Shown here one piece after another: positions 5,918 to 13,545 of a DNA stretch of 15,144 bases. Position numbers and translations under genes: made by a program. Position 1 is the first letter of the stretch. Each line of letters opens with the position of its first letter. The notes below the pieces were generated by a model. It was given only the letters and a program-made list of their open reading frames with translations. It was not told the DNA's origin and ran no database searches. The DNA is from Sneathiella sp. (GTDB lineage Bacteria; Pseudomonadota; Alphaproteobacteria; Sneathiellales; Sneathiellaceae): contig NVRR01000045.1 in the NCBI GenBank assembly GCA_002732675.1, positions 1 through 15,144 on the forward strand. Reading direction: 5' to 3'.

Positions 5918-6652
5918 ATGGCTGAGAAAGCGGGATACGTGGCAATAGCAGATCCGGACAATCAATGGCAAAGTGACCTCCCTGGTCCAACCTTGTCGCC
6001 GCAAACGAATAGGGGCGGGACAGCCGTGGTCTTCGTATCCCTGTACCTTCTACTCCTCGCGTTCTTTATATTTCTGCATTCGGTCTCCGTCCCCCAGGAG
6101 GAAAGAGCGCGAAGCGTTCTTGGCAGCATCAGTCTTGCCTTCAAAGGACTATCAAAAGAAACACCAGCAGAAAAACAAAAAACGCTGTCGGGCGAAGAGC
6201 AAGGGACACAGGAGTTTCATGCCAAACTCAGGAATGTGTTTGAAACGGCTGTCCCCCTGGTTGAATCGCGTGTCACGAGGGACGGGACCCGCCTGCAGTT
6301 TAGCGTGCCGGTTGATCAGTTATTTAATCGAGGAAGTGACGGACTTCGCGATTTGAAGCAGGAATTTTTGGACGATGTTGCGGGTGCCCTAATCCGCCGT
6401 AATCAAAATACTGCAACGGACCTGGAAATCCTCATTGGTGCCGGGCTTCGGCTCCCAACCGATGGTGACATTGAAAATAACCTTGCGACCGCTCGGGTCA
6501 ATAATCTCGTGCAGCAGTTACTGTCTCTTGGTGTGCCGTCTCGCAATCTCTCCATTGGAATGGAAGAGGGGGATGCCGGTCTGGTTCATTTCAGTTTCTT
6601 TCTACGGTCGTCCCTGAATTTTCAGTTTCAGCCAGACGGGGATCGGCAATGA
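5918..6652 (+). CDS. MotB-like membrane protein lacking the channel Asp
   Basis: This 244-residue protein has a 34-residue cytoplasmic N-terminus and one transmembrane helix at about 35-57 (TAVVFVSLYLLLLAFFIFLH). A linker follows, then a periplasmic domain from about 108 to 230. The membrane helix aligns with MotB through its AFF motif. At the position of the MotB proton-channel Asp, 7 residues before AFF, there is Ser41. The periplasmic part resembles the OmpA/MotB fold (ENNLATARVNNLVQQLLSLG, with Arg193 in the usual place), but GAGL replaces the GHTD motif. It may therefore neither conduct ions nor bind peptidoglycan normally. GAGAGG lies close before the ATG. The stop overlaps the next start (ATGA), so the two proteins are probably made together. 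A structural partner of the stator is inferred; no function is known to me. Confidence 0.6.
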   Translation: MAEKAGYVAIADPDNQWQSDLPGPTLSPQTNRGGTAVVFVSLYLLLLAFFIFLHSVSVPQEERARSVLGSISLAFKGLSKETPAEKQKTLSGEEQGTQEFHAKLRNVFETAVPLVESRVTRDGTRLQFSVPVDQLFNRGSDGLRDLKQEFLDDVAGALIRRNQNTATDLEILIGAGLRLPTDGDIENNLATARVNNLVQQLLSLGVPSRNLSIGMEEGDAGLVHFSFFLRSSLNFQFQPDGDRQ

Positions 6653-7371
6653 GCCCGTTCTTGACACCTTCAGTAAAAACGGACGCGGCCAGTAACATCT
6701 GGATGACATCGCTTGCAGATTTGCTGGCACTGCTTCTCGCATTTTTTGTTCTGATGTTCTCCATGAGTGAAATTAAGGTTGATCGCTGGCAAACGCTGAC
6801 GGAAACCTTAGGCAACAAGATCAGTGACCATACGGATCTGGTAACAAAAACCGGAGAAGCTGAGAAGAATATGGGCATGGTGAGTGAACCCAAAGCCATC
6901 AATATTGCCTATCTGGAGCATATCCTCAATGGCAAGAAAGAGCAGAGCCCGTTGCTGGCCAATGTCCGGATTTTCAAAGCTGAGGATAAGTTGATTATCT
7001 CGCTGGCGGGAGCTGATTTCTTCAAGCCCGGTACGGAAAAAGAAACCGGCAATATTGGTGAAGTCGTTCATTTGATCGGTGATACGCTACGGCATATCCG
7101 CAACCGGATTGAAGTATACGGGCATACCGACCCGGACCCGGTGACGTCGCCAACGGCAAAATACAAGAATAATTGGGTGCTGTCAGTGGCCCGTGCCTTA
7201 TCAGTCGCCAATGAGCTCAAAAGGGCCGGATATATTTATCCTGTTCGTGCATTTGGAATGGCAGATTCACGGTTCAATGAATTGGTGGCCATTGAGGATA
7301 TTCAACGGAAATACGCCTTCGCCAGACGGGTTGATATTATTGTGCAAGAAGCTGAAGGCCAAGGACGCTAG
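6649..7371 (+). CDS. MotB-family stator protein with OmpA-like peptidoglycan-binding domain
   Basis: This 240-residue protein is built like MotB: a short cytoplasmic N-terminus, then one transmembrane helix at about 20-39 (TSLADLLALLLAFFVLMFSM). Asp24 sits 7 residues before AFF, matching E. coli MotB Asp32, the ion-carrying residue. A linker is followed by an OmpA-like domain at about 150-232 with IEVYGHTD (Asp161), LSVARALSVANEL (Arg182) and RRVDIIV. Asp161 and Arg182 are the expected diaminopimelate-contact residues. The start overlaps the previous stop as ATGA, with GGGGA 6 bases upstream. The large secreted gene begins 1 base after its stop. No motA is in the window, so the MotA partner must be elsewhere. 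It could be the main stator subunit or a specialised paralogue. Confidence 0.8.
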   Translation: MSPFLTPSVKTDAASNIWMTSLADLLALLLAFFVLMFSMSEIKVDRWQTLTETLGNKISDHTDLVTKTGEAEKNMGMVSEPKAINIAYLEHILNGKKEQSPLLANVRIFKAEDKLIISLAGADFFKPGTEKETGNIGEVVHLIGDTLRHIRNRIEVYGHTDPDPVTSPTAKYKNNWVLSVARALSVANELKRAGYIYPVRAFGMADSRFNELVAIEDIQRKYAFARRVDIIVQEAEGQGR

Positions 7372-7372
7372 G

Positions 7373-10300
7373 ATGACGGGATCAATGAAAAAATACGGTT
7401 TACAGCTGGTCGTTCTGATATCAGTCATGGCTGGACTATGTCTACCAGTTGCAGAGGCAGCGGAAACGACGTTGCAAGTACGGGCAACGGATCAGGGCTC
7501 CGTCGGTCAGCTGGTTCTTGACTGGGGGCACGTGCAGCCTTTCAGCGCGGAGCTGGAGGACGGATTTCTTTATGTTCGCTTTACAACGCCGTTCGACGCC
7601 GATTTTACCGAAGCCTCCAATATACTTTCGTCCTATGTCGGCCCGGGCGAAATACTCGAAGGCCAGCAGTCCTTTAGGTTTCCGCTGAAAGGCGATATTC
7701 AGCTTTCGGCGAAAAACAACGGAACAGAGATCGTTCTTGACCTGACTAAATCAAAGGTAGCCACTGGTAAATCCAGGGTAAAAATCAGAAGCGGAGAGCA
7801 TGATGCCTATACGCGTCTGGTCTTTGACTGGCCGGGTAAGTCCGCAAAATATAGCGCTGAGGTATCTGGTTCCGAGCTGATTGTCACGTTTGACGCGATT
7901 GCCGATATTGATGCCGGCAAGATTAATGAAGATCCGCCCGCATTGATAAAATCTCTGACGGCGCAAATTTTTGGAACAACGACCCGCGTTGTCATTTCGC
8001 TGTCATCCGATATGGTGATGAGCAGTTTTACCAATGAGAATAGCGTTGTGTTTGACGTCCGCACCAAGACGAATTCAGCGGCGGCGGAGCAAAAGCCAGC
8101 ACCTCAAATAGAAGTCGCCGCCGCGCCGATAGCGGCACCGGTTCCAGCGGTTCTGCCGGAGCCGGTAGTCCCGGAGGGCCAGGAGACTGACGAGATCGTT
8201 CAGACTGCACCCGCGCTGAAAACAGATATGACATTTGCCGTTGTAGTTACCAATGTTCTGGAAATAGAACCCGAAAATTACGATAATCTGAAGCCGGATG
8301 AACTTGATGAAATTTCTCCCGCATCTGGTTCGGTAATCACATCAATCGGTCCGACGGTTATTGTCGACGCTCCGCCCGTTATTGTCGACGCTCCGCCGGC
8401 TATTGTCGAAGCTCCGCCAGTACCAAGGCAGGAAAAACAGGTTGAAAAAATGCCTGCAAAGAGCGTGCTGAACAGGAAATCTGTCGCGGCTCAAAATTCC
8501 GAAAAAATGGCGGTGAAAATCGCCAACTTGAAAGACGGATTTAGGCTGATTTTCCCTTGGCAGACGCCAGCGGCAATGGCCATGTTTGAGCATGGAGGTG
8601 CGTACTGGGTCGTCTTTGATGAAGGTGTAAGCGCGGATTTCTCGGGCCTCGCCGGTCCGTACAAGTTTCTCGTCACCGAGTCTTCACAGCTGGCGCATGA
8701 GACCGCTACCATTTTGCGCTTCAAGTTTCGGGATGGGTATATGCCGAAGGTCAGCAAGGCCAACGATGACTGGCATATTGATTTTCAACTGGACGCCAAA
8801 AAAGTCGTTGAAAATGCCATTGAGGTGCAGTCTCAGGCACCGACCCTTTCCGGGCCACGGCTTTTTGTTCCGGCTGTACAAAACGGCGAGAAGGTCAATT
8901 TTACTGACGCAGAAACAGAGCACGAGTTGACAGTCGTGCCGTTGCATGTCGCAGGTTGGGCTTTCGTTGAAAGTAAAACGTATGAGATGATAACCATACT
9001 GCCCACTGTCCAGGGAATTGCACTCTTTGCCGAGCATGGAGATATGGACGTGGCGGTTGAGCAAAATGGTGTGGTTGTCTCGGCCCGTGCAGAACCCGGA
9101 AAAATGGGTAAGTTACTGGCTGAAAAACCCGAGCCGACATTAACTCTCGATCCGACGCCGACGCCGAATTTTCATAAAGCCCACTTTGTCAAGTTAGCGG
9201 ACTGGCGGCAGGTAAAGCCTCTGTACTTTACAATCCGCAAGCAGGAATTGCAGAATCATGCCGCGTTGGCTGGACCTGAAGATAAATTGAAATCTTTGAT
9301 GTCATTGGCAAAATATTATGTTGCCCACGGTTTCCATGCTGATGCCACAGGGGTTTTGGCGGAGATTAAAAAACGCTACCAGAAGATAGGAAAAGATCGC
9401 GAATTTCGGCTGCTGGTCGGCCTTTCGTCATTTGGGCTACATCATTTGGACATCGCCAAACATAATCTGTTTCACGCAGATTTTGATGGGGATGTTGAAG
9501 TCGCGCCGTGGCGCGGCATTTTATCTGCTGAACTTGGCAATTGGGAACAGGCCGCCCAGGACCTTAACTATGGTGCAGGCGCCTTTAATATCTATGAAAC
9601 GTCAATACAGAACCGGTTTAATCTAGTACGGGCGCGGGCGGCGTTGGAAGATTTCGACGTGAGTCTTGCAGAAAAAATCCTGGCGTTGGTGAAGGAGCCC
9701 AAATCCAATGAACAGGCGTCAGCGAGAGCCCTGCTTCAAGGAATGGCGGCATTGCAACTTAGCGATCTGCCCCTGGCGCGACTGAAATTTGATGAGGCAT
9801 TGGAACTGGGATACCGCCCGATAGCTGAGCGGGCCCGATTTACGAAAATAAATGGGGATCTGGAGGCTAAGGAAATCTCGCCGGAAGATGCCATAAGGGA
9901 GCTTGAAAAGCTTGATTTTGCCTGGCGCGGGGATGCATTGGAAGTTGATATCCAGAAGCGTCTCGGTGATCTTTATGTGGCGACGGGAAAAATTGGCAAT
10001 GGCTTGGAAACCTATAAGCGTATTGTCCGTAATTTCCCAAAATCCCCATATTCAAGGGGCCTTGGCCGGAAGATGAACGATATGTTCGCGGAACTCTTTT
10101 TGGAAGGGGGGGCGGATGAGCTTCCTCCGATTAAAGCGTTGGCGATTTACTATCAATATCGGGAACTTACGCCTGTCGGGCGAAAGGGCGACAAAATGAT
10201 CCGCATTCTGGCCGACCGGCTTGCTCGCATCGATTTGCTTGAGCAATCGGCCCAGCTGTTGGAACATCAGATTAACTTTCGCCTGAAAGGTGAAGAGAGA

Positions 10301-10891
10301 GCCGATGCAGGCACGAAACTGGCGGTCATTCACCTTTGGAATGACAAACCGAAAGACAGCTTGCGGGTGCTTTACGAAACCCGCTGGCGGCAGCTACCGC
10401 CGAGCGCAAAAAAGGAGCGTAAATATATAGAAGCGCGGGCGCAGGCAGGGTTGCAGAATTATAGCGACGCGCTTGACTTACTTGCGCAAGATAATAGCGA
10501 TGACGCGAATATTCTGCGGGCAGATATACATTGGAAATCCAAAAACTGGGCCAAGGCTATACCGGCGCTCGAACGTTTGATTGGAAATAGTGGGAGTGAC
10601 ACGTCAGAGGATCTGGACCGCATGGACCGGCAGCGGATCATGCAATTGGCTGTTGCCAGAAGTCTCGCCAAAGACAAATCCGGCATTCGAAAAATGCGGG
10701 CAACCTTCCGGCCGAAACTGGAAGGCACTGGTGACCTGGCGGCATTTGACCTGATTACGGAAGAGAATGATCCGTCGGCGTCTGAATTTCGGGAAAGAGC
10801 AACGATTATCGCCAAAGTCAGTCAGCTGGAATCCTTTATGGCCGGATATCGCGAAAAGCTCAATAACGGGGAATTCTGGGCGACATACTAG
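7373..10891 (+). CDS. Large periplasmic protein with beta-rich repeats and C-terminal TPR-like solenoid
   Basis: The 1172-residue product has a Sec signal peptide (MKKYGLQLVVLISVMAGLCL, then PVAEA, cleavage near residue 28). Residues about 30-235 are beta-rich and look like two or three related units resembling AMIN-type domains (for example QLVLDWGHVQPFSAEL and TRLVFDWPGKSAKYSAEV). An Ala/Pro/Val/Glu-rich linker runs from about 237 to 365 and includes VIVDAPP repeats. A second beta-rich block (about 379-595) precedes a long alpha-helical TPR-like region (about 604-1172), with pairs such as DLYVATGKIGNGLETYKRIV. ATG 7373 is preferred because AAGGA lies 7 bases upstream; ATG 7385 is possible. 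The open frame further upstream lies inside the MotB-like gene and is rejected. Coupling to the MotB-like pair suggests a role in the flagellar motor or cell envelope. No function is known to me. Confidence 0.8.
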   Translation: MTGSMKKYGLQLVVLISVMAGLCLPVAEAAETTLQVRATDQGSVGQLVLDWGHVQPFSAELEDGFLYVRFTTPFDADFTEASNILSSYVGPGEILEGQQSFRFPLKGDIQLSAKNNGTEIVLDLTKSKVATGKSRVKIRSGEHDAYTRLVFDWPGKSAKYSAEVSGSELIVTFDAIADIDAGKINEDPPALIKSLTAQIFGTTTRVVISLSSDMVMSSFTNENSVVFDVRTKTNSAAAEQKPAPQIEVAAAPIAAPVPAVLPEPVVPEGQETDEIVQTAPALKTDMTFAVVVTNVLEIEPENYDNLKPDELDEISPASGSVITSIGPTVIVDAPPVIVDAPPAIVEAPPVPRQEKQVEKMPAKSVLNRKSVAAQNSEKMAVKIANLKDGFRLIFPWQTPAAMAMFEHGGAYWVVFDEGVSADFSGLAGPYKFLVTESSQLAHETATILRFKFRDGYMPKVSKANDDWHIDFQLDAKKVVENAIEVQSQAPTLSGPRLFVPAVQNGEKVNFTDAETEHELTVVPLHVAGWAFVESKTYEMITILPTVQGIALFAEHGDMDVAVEQNGVVVSARAEPGKMGKLLAEKPEPTLTLDPTPTPNFHKAHFVKLADWRQVKPLYFTIRKQELQNHAALAGPEDKLKSLMSLAKYYVAHGFHADATGVLAEIKKRYQKIGKDREFRLLVGLSSFGLHHLDIAKHNLFHADFDGDVEVAPWRGILSAELGNWEQAAQDLNYGAGAFNIYETSIQNRFNLVRARAALEDFDVSLAEKILALVKEPKSNEQASARALLQGMAALQLSDLPLARLKFDEALELGYRPIAERARFTKINGDLEAKEISPEDAIRELEKLDFAWRGDALEVDIQKRLGDLYVATGKIGNGLETYKRIVRNFPKSPYSRGLGRKMNDMFAELFLEGGADELPPIKALAIYYQYRELTPVGRKGDKMIRILADRLARIDLLEQSAQLLEHQINFRLKGEERADAGTKLAVIHLWNDKPKDSLRVLYETRWRQLPPSAKKERKYIEARAQAGLQNYSDALDLLAQDNSDDANILRADIHWKSKNWAKAIPALERLIGNSGSDTSEDLDRMDRQRIMQLAVARSLAKDKSGIRKMRATFRPKLEGTGDLAAFDLITEENDPSASEFRERATIIAKVSQLESFMAGYREKLNNGEFWATY
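8357..8419 (+). repeat. Three tandem 21-bp repeats coding for VIVDAPP
   Basis: Units lie at 8357-8377, 8378-8398 and 8399-8419. The first two differ only at the last base and the third has three changes. They encode VIVDAPP, VIVDAPP and AIVEAPP in the proline-rich linker of the large periplasmic protein. The near-identity suggests recent slippage, so the copy number may vary between strains. Confidence 0.9.
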
Positions 10892-10900
10892 GCGCAGACC

Positions 10901-11929
10901 TTACGCTCTTTCAGCCAGAATTTCGCTAAAGAGCATGGGGTCGACGTTGCCGCCCGACGCGATTGCAACGACGGTTTTACCTTTGATATCGAGCTTGCCA
11001 CTCAACACGGCAGCGATGGCGACGGCGCCGCCGGGCTCCACAACACATTTGAAGTAGTGAAACGCTGCCCGTAGGGCGCTGCGTGTTTCGGCGTCGCTTA
11101 CCGCAAGCCCGCCAGCCAACGTGGTCTTATTAATGCCAAAAGTGATCTCGCCCGGAATCGGCGTGACGATCGCATCGCAGATGCTACGATGGCCCGGCTC
11201 ATTACTGACACGTTCGCCCAATTCCAAAGACCGCTTCAAATCATCGAAATTCTTTGGCTCGGCCGCATAGATTTTGGTGTCTGGGCTGAGGTCACGAAGG
11301 GCGAGGGATGTGCCCGCTATCAGGCCGCCGCCGCCAGCCGGGCAGACGCAAATATCAGCGTGGACGTCCCGAGCTTTCAGCTGTTCGGCGATTTCAATAC
11401 CTGTCGTCCCTTGCCCCGAAATGACAAAATAATTGTCATAAGGCTTGATCAGGGTGAGATTGTTTTCCTCAGCGATTTTCCGTCCAATGTCCTCACGCGA
11501 CTGATGATAGCGGTCATATGTCACTACTTTTGCGCCGTATCCCCGGGTGTTATCCAGCTTGACCGATGGGGTATCCTCCGGCATCAGGATGGTGGCTTTA
11601 ATCCCCAGCATTTTTGCGGAGAGAGCCACTCCTTGCGCATGATTACCGCTTGAATAAGCGAAGACACCGCTTGCTTTTTGCTCCTCGGCTAGTCGGCTGA
11701 TGGTGTTATAGGCGCCGCGAAATTTAAAAGACCCGGTATGCTGCAATGTTTCGCATTTCAGGAAGAAACGCGCACCAAGCTTTTCATTGAGGGCATAGGA
11801 TTCTAGCAAGGGCGTCCGGACGACAATGCCGCTCAGGTTTTCGGCAGCATCCCGTACAGATTGATAGGAGGGGATTTTATCGAATTCCAGCAATGAATTT
11901 ATCCAGTTGATCTGTAAGTTCGGGTTCAT
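10901..11929 (-). CDS. Threonine/serine dehydratase family PLP enzyme
   Basis: This is a fold type II PLP enzyme of the threonine ammonia-lyase/serine dehydratase family, which deaminates L-threonine or L-serine to a 2-oxo acid. Family motifs in the 342-residue frame are TGSFKFRGA (PLP Lys69), SSGNHAQG (93-100), the phosphate-binding PAGGGGLIAG (about 197-206) and SGGNVD (325-330). There is no C-terminal ACT domain, so it resembles catabolic or broad-specificity forms rather than IlvA; the substrate cannot be fixed from sequence. ATG 11929 lacks a ribosome binding site, adds about 18 atypical residues and overlaps the upstream hydrolase by 53 bases. TTG 11893, with GGAT upstream, would overlap by 17 and start closer to the family norm. 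The gene ends 9 bases from the convergent flagellar operon. Confidence 0.88.
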   Translation of the reverse strand: MNPNLQINWINSLLEFDKIPSYQSVRDAAENLSGIVVRTPLLESYALNEKLGARFFLKCETLQHTGSFKFRGAYNTISRLAEEQKASGVFAYSSGNHAQGVALSAKMLGIKATILMPEDTPSVKLDNTRGYGAKVVTYDRYHQSREDIGRKIAEENNLTLIKPYDNYFVISGQGTTGIEIAEQLKARDVHADICVCPAGGGGLIAGTSLALRDLSPDTKIYAAEPKNFDDLKRSLELGERVSNEPGHRSICDAIVTPIPGEITFGINKTTLAGGLAVSDAETRSALRAAFHYFKCVVEPGGAVAIAAVLSGKLDIKGKTVVAIASGGNVDPMLFSEILAERA

Positions 11930-12737
11930 TTAAAAGCGGGACATGACCACGATTTGGGAGCTCGATCCTTATCATGTCTGGATTTTCCTTCGCCATCCTG
12001 TCAAACACCTCTTTGCTGAGCACGTCGGAGAGAGCGCCGCGAATGGCCAACGTTGGAATGTCTGTAAGCGCCCGAAAAAACGGCCACAAATCAATAGGCT
12101 CCCCAGATTCAAACTGCTTTGCCAGTGCCTTGCCGAGATTTACATCGTAATTGAAACGGTAGTTATTTGCAGCTTCGTCAAATGTGAAGGTATTCTGACA
12201 CTGCGCGAGCCAATCCTCAGAATTGAGATCCGGATAAGCGCCTGAATACTGTTCCTGCTGGGCTTCCGCTGCCGCCTCCATCGTAGGATAGCGGATATCT
12301 TTACCCACATAATCGAGAATACGGGCGCCGCCTGCGACAGCAATTTCCGGTCCTACATCATTCAGAATCACGCCAGCGATAAAGTTTTTGGCAAACCCCG
12401 CCAGCCCCATGGCCAAAAGGCCACCGAGAGACGTGCCGACAAAAAGCGCCTGTGGAATATTTTTCTGCGTCAGAAAAGCGAAGATATCGCCAACGTAAGC
12501 TTGCGGATTATAGTTGATGTAATCCTCATCATAATCAGATTTCCCGCGGCCGCGATAGTCAAGTGCATAGACTTTGCGATCTTTGGCGTATCGCATGGCA
12601 AAGTCATGAAAATCGCCGGAATTGCGGGTCAGCCCAGAAAGGCAAAGTATCGGGCATTTATCTCCGGCATGGCCATATTCCCGGTAATATAATTGGAGGC
12701 CATCTGTGGACGGGTAATAATTTTCACTAAAAGACAT
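11877..12737 (-). CDS. Alpha/beta-fold hydrolase
   Basis: This 286-residue protein has a complete alpha/beta-hydrolase core. The oxyanion region is LCLSGLTRNSGDF (about 31-43), with the strand YALDYRGRGKSD (57-68). The nucleophile elbow is GTSLGG (Ser103), the acid is Asp238 in RGALSDVLS, and the base is His265 in NRGHVPLLNEPE. The family includes esterases, C-C hydrolases and dehalogenases. The Ser nucleophile argues against haloalkane or fluoroacetate dehalogenases, which use Asp. The substrate is unknown. ACGGA lies about 8 bases before the ATG. The gene starts 22 bases after the haloacid dehalogenase and overlaps the dehydratase frame, so all three are probably one transcript. No signal peptide is seen, so it is cytoplasmic. 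Confidence 0.88.
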   Translation of the reverse strand: MSFSENYYPSTDGLQLYYREYGHAGDKCPILCLSGLTRNSGDFHDFAMRYAKDRKVYALDYRGRGKSDYDEDYINYNPQAYVGDIFAFLTQKNIPQALFVGTSLGGLLAMGLAGFAKNFIAGVILNDVGPEIAVAGGARILDYVGKDIRYPTMEAAAEAQQEQYSGAYPDLNSEDWLAQCQNTFTFDEAANNYRFNYDVNLGKALAKQFESGEPIDLWPFFRALTDIPTLAIRGALSDVLSKEVFDRMAKENPDMIRIELPNRGHVPLLNEPELTDQLDKFIAGIR

Positions 12738-12759
12738 GCTGACTATCCGTTAAAATTCA

Positions 12760-13449
12760 CTATGCGGCTCCGACAATTGGCGGCAGTTGCGAGAGGTCTG
12801 TAATCTGGCCGTCCGGTTTGCCGGGGAGCCTTTCGTCGGCCTGTCCGAACCGGTTACACCAGACAACGTTGAAGCCAAAGGCTTTGGCGGCATAGGCATC
12901 CCAGGAATTTGAAGACTGGAAAGAAATTTCAGACGGCTTCACACCGAGCTGATCAACGGCCATCTGATAAACCGACGGGTCGGGCTTGTATATTCCGACT
13001 TCCTCAATGGAATAAGACCCTGCCAACAAGTCGGCAATACCGGCATTGGCGACGGCCGCCGCCAGCATTTTAGGTGTCCCATTGGAAAGAATGGCACATT
13101 TGATACCTGCGCCATTGAGTGTCTCCAGCATGGGTTTTACCTCAGGGTAAGCGGAGAGCTTGAGATAAAGGTCCATAAGTCGCGTGCGCAATTCCGGATC
13201 ATCGACACCGGATGTGTTCAGCGCGAAATCAAGGGCATCACCGGTGACCTGCCAGAAATCTACATGACGCTTTTGCAGGCTCCGAAGCCAGGTATATTGT
13301 AGTTGCTTGAACCGCCAGTTATTGGCAATTTCCTCCCATTGTGCGCCCAGCGCCGCCTGCTCTTCGCGCGCGGCCGCATTGACATCAAACAAAGTGCCGT
13401 AGGCATCAAAAACACAGGCTTTGATATTGTCGAGTTTTAGTGTCGTCAT
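12760..13449 (-). CDS. Haloacid dehalogenase type II (L-2-haloacid dehalogenase family)
   Basis: This HAD-superfamily protein matches the type II haloacid dehalogenases, which hydrolyse L-2-haloacids to D-2-hydroxyacids. Numbered from ATG 13449 (229 residues), the catalytic set of Pseudomonas L-DEX is present: Asp15 (VFDAYGTLFD), Thr19, Arg46 (NNWRFKQLQYTW), Ser122 (LSNGTP), Lys155 and Tyr161 (YKPDPSVYQ), and Ser179, Asn181 and Asp184 (SSNSWD). FGFNVVWCNR after SSNSWD is also typical. The open frame extends 21 codons upstream to 13512. ATG 13449 is chosen because CGGA lies 8 bases before it and the protein then starts like its family. It lies 96 bases downstream of the transglycosylase gene. 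The true substrate may not be a haloacid. Confidence 0.88.
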   Translation of the reverse strand: MTTLKLDNIKACVFDAYGTLFDVNAAAREEQAALGAQWEEIANNWRFKQLQYTWLRSLQKRHVDFWQVTGDALDFALNTSGVDDPELRTRLMDLYLKLSAYPEVKPMLETLNGAGIKCAILSNGTPKMLAAAVANAGIADLLAGSYSIEEVGIYKPDPSVYQMAVDQLGVKPSEISFQSSNSWDAYAAKAFGFNVVWCNRFGQADERLPGKPDGQITDLSQLPPIVGAA

Positions 13450-13545
13450 TTGGTCTATCCGTCTTGATGAGGCGCCCGGGAAGAATGTTGGACGAATGGC
13501 CACGCATTGCAAGTAAAGAATTCAGGCTAACAAGGGGTCCAGACC

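Noticed and set aside
7193..7372. 60-codon upstream extension of the large periplasmic protein
   Set aside because: It lies inside the MotB-like gene and would destroy the signal peptide; ATG 7373 has a good ribosome binding site.
11189..11653. 154-codon plus-strand frame opposite the dehydratase gene
   Set aside because: The minus strand carries all catalytic motifs of the PLP enzyme; the antisense frame shows no domain.
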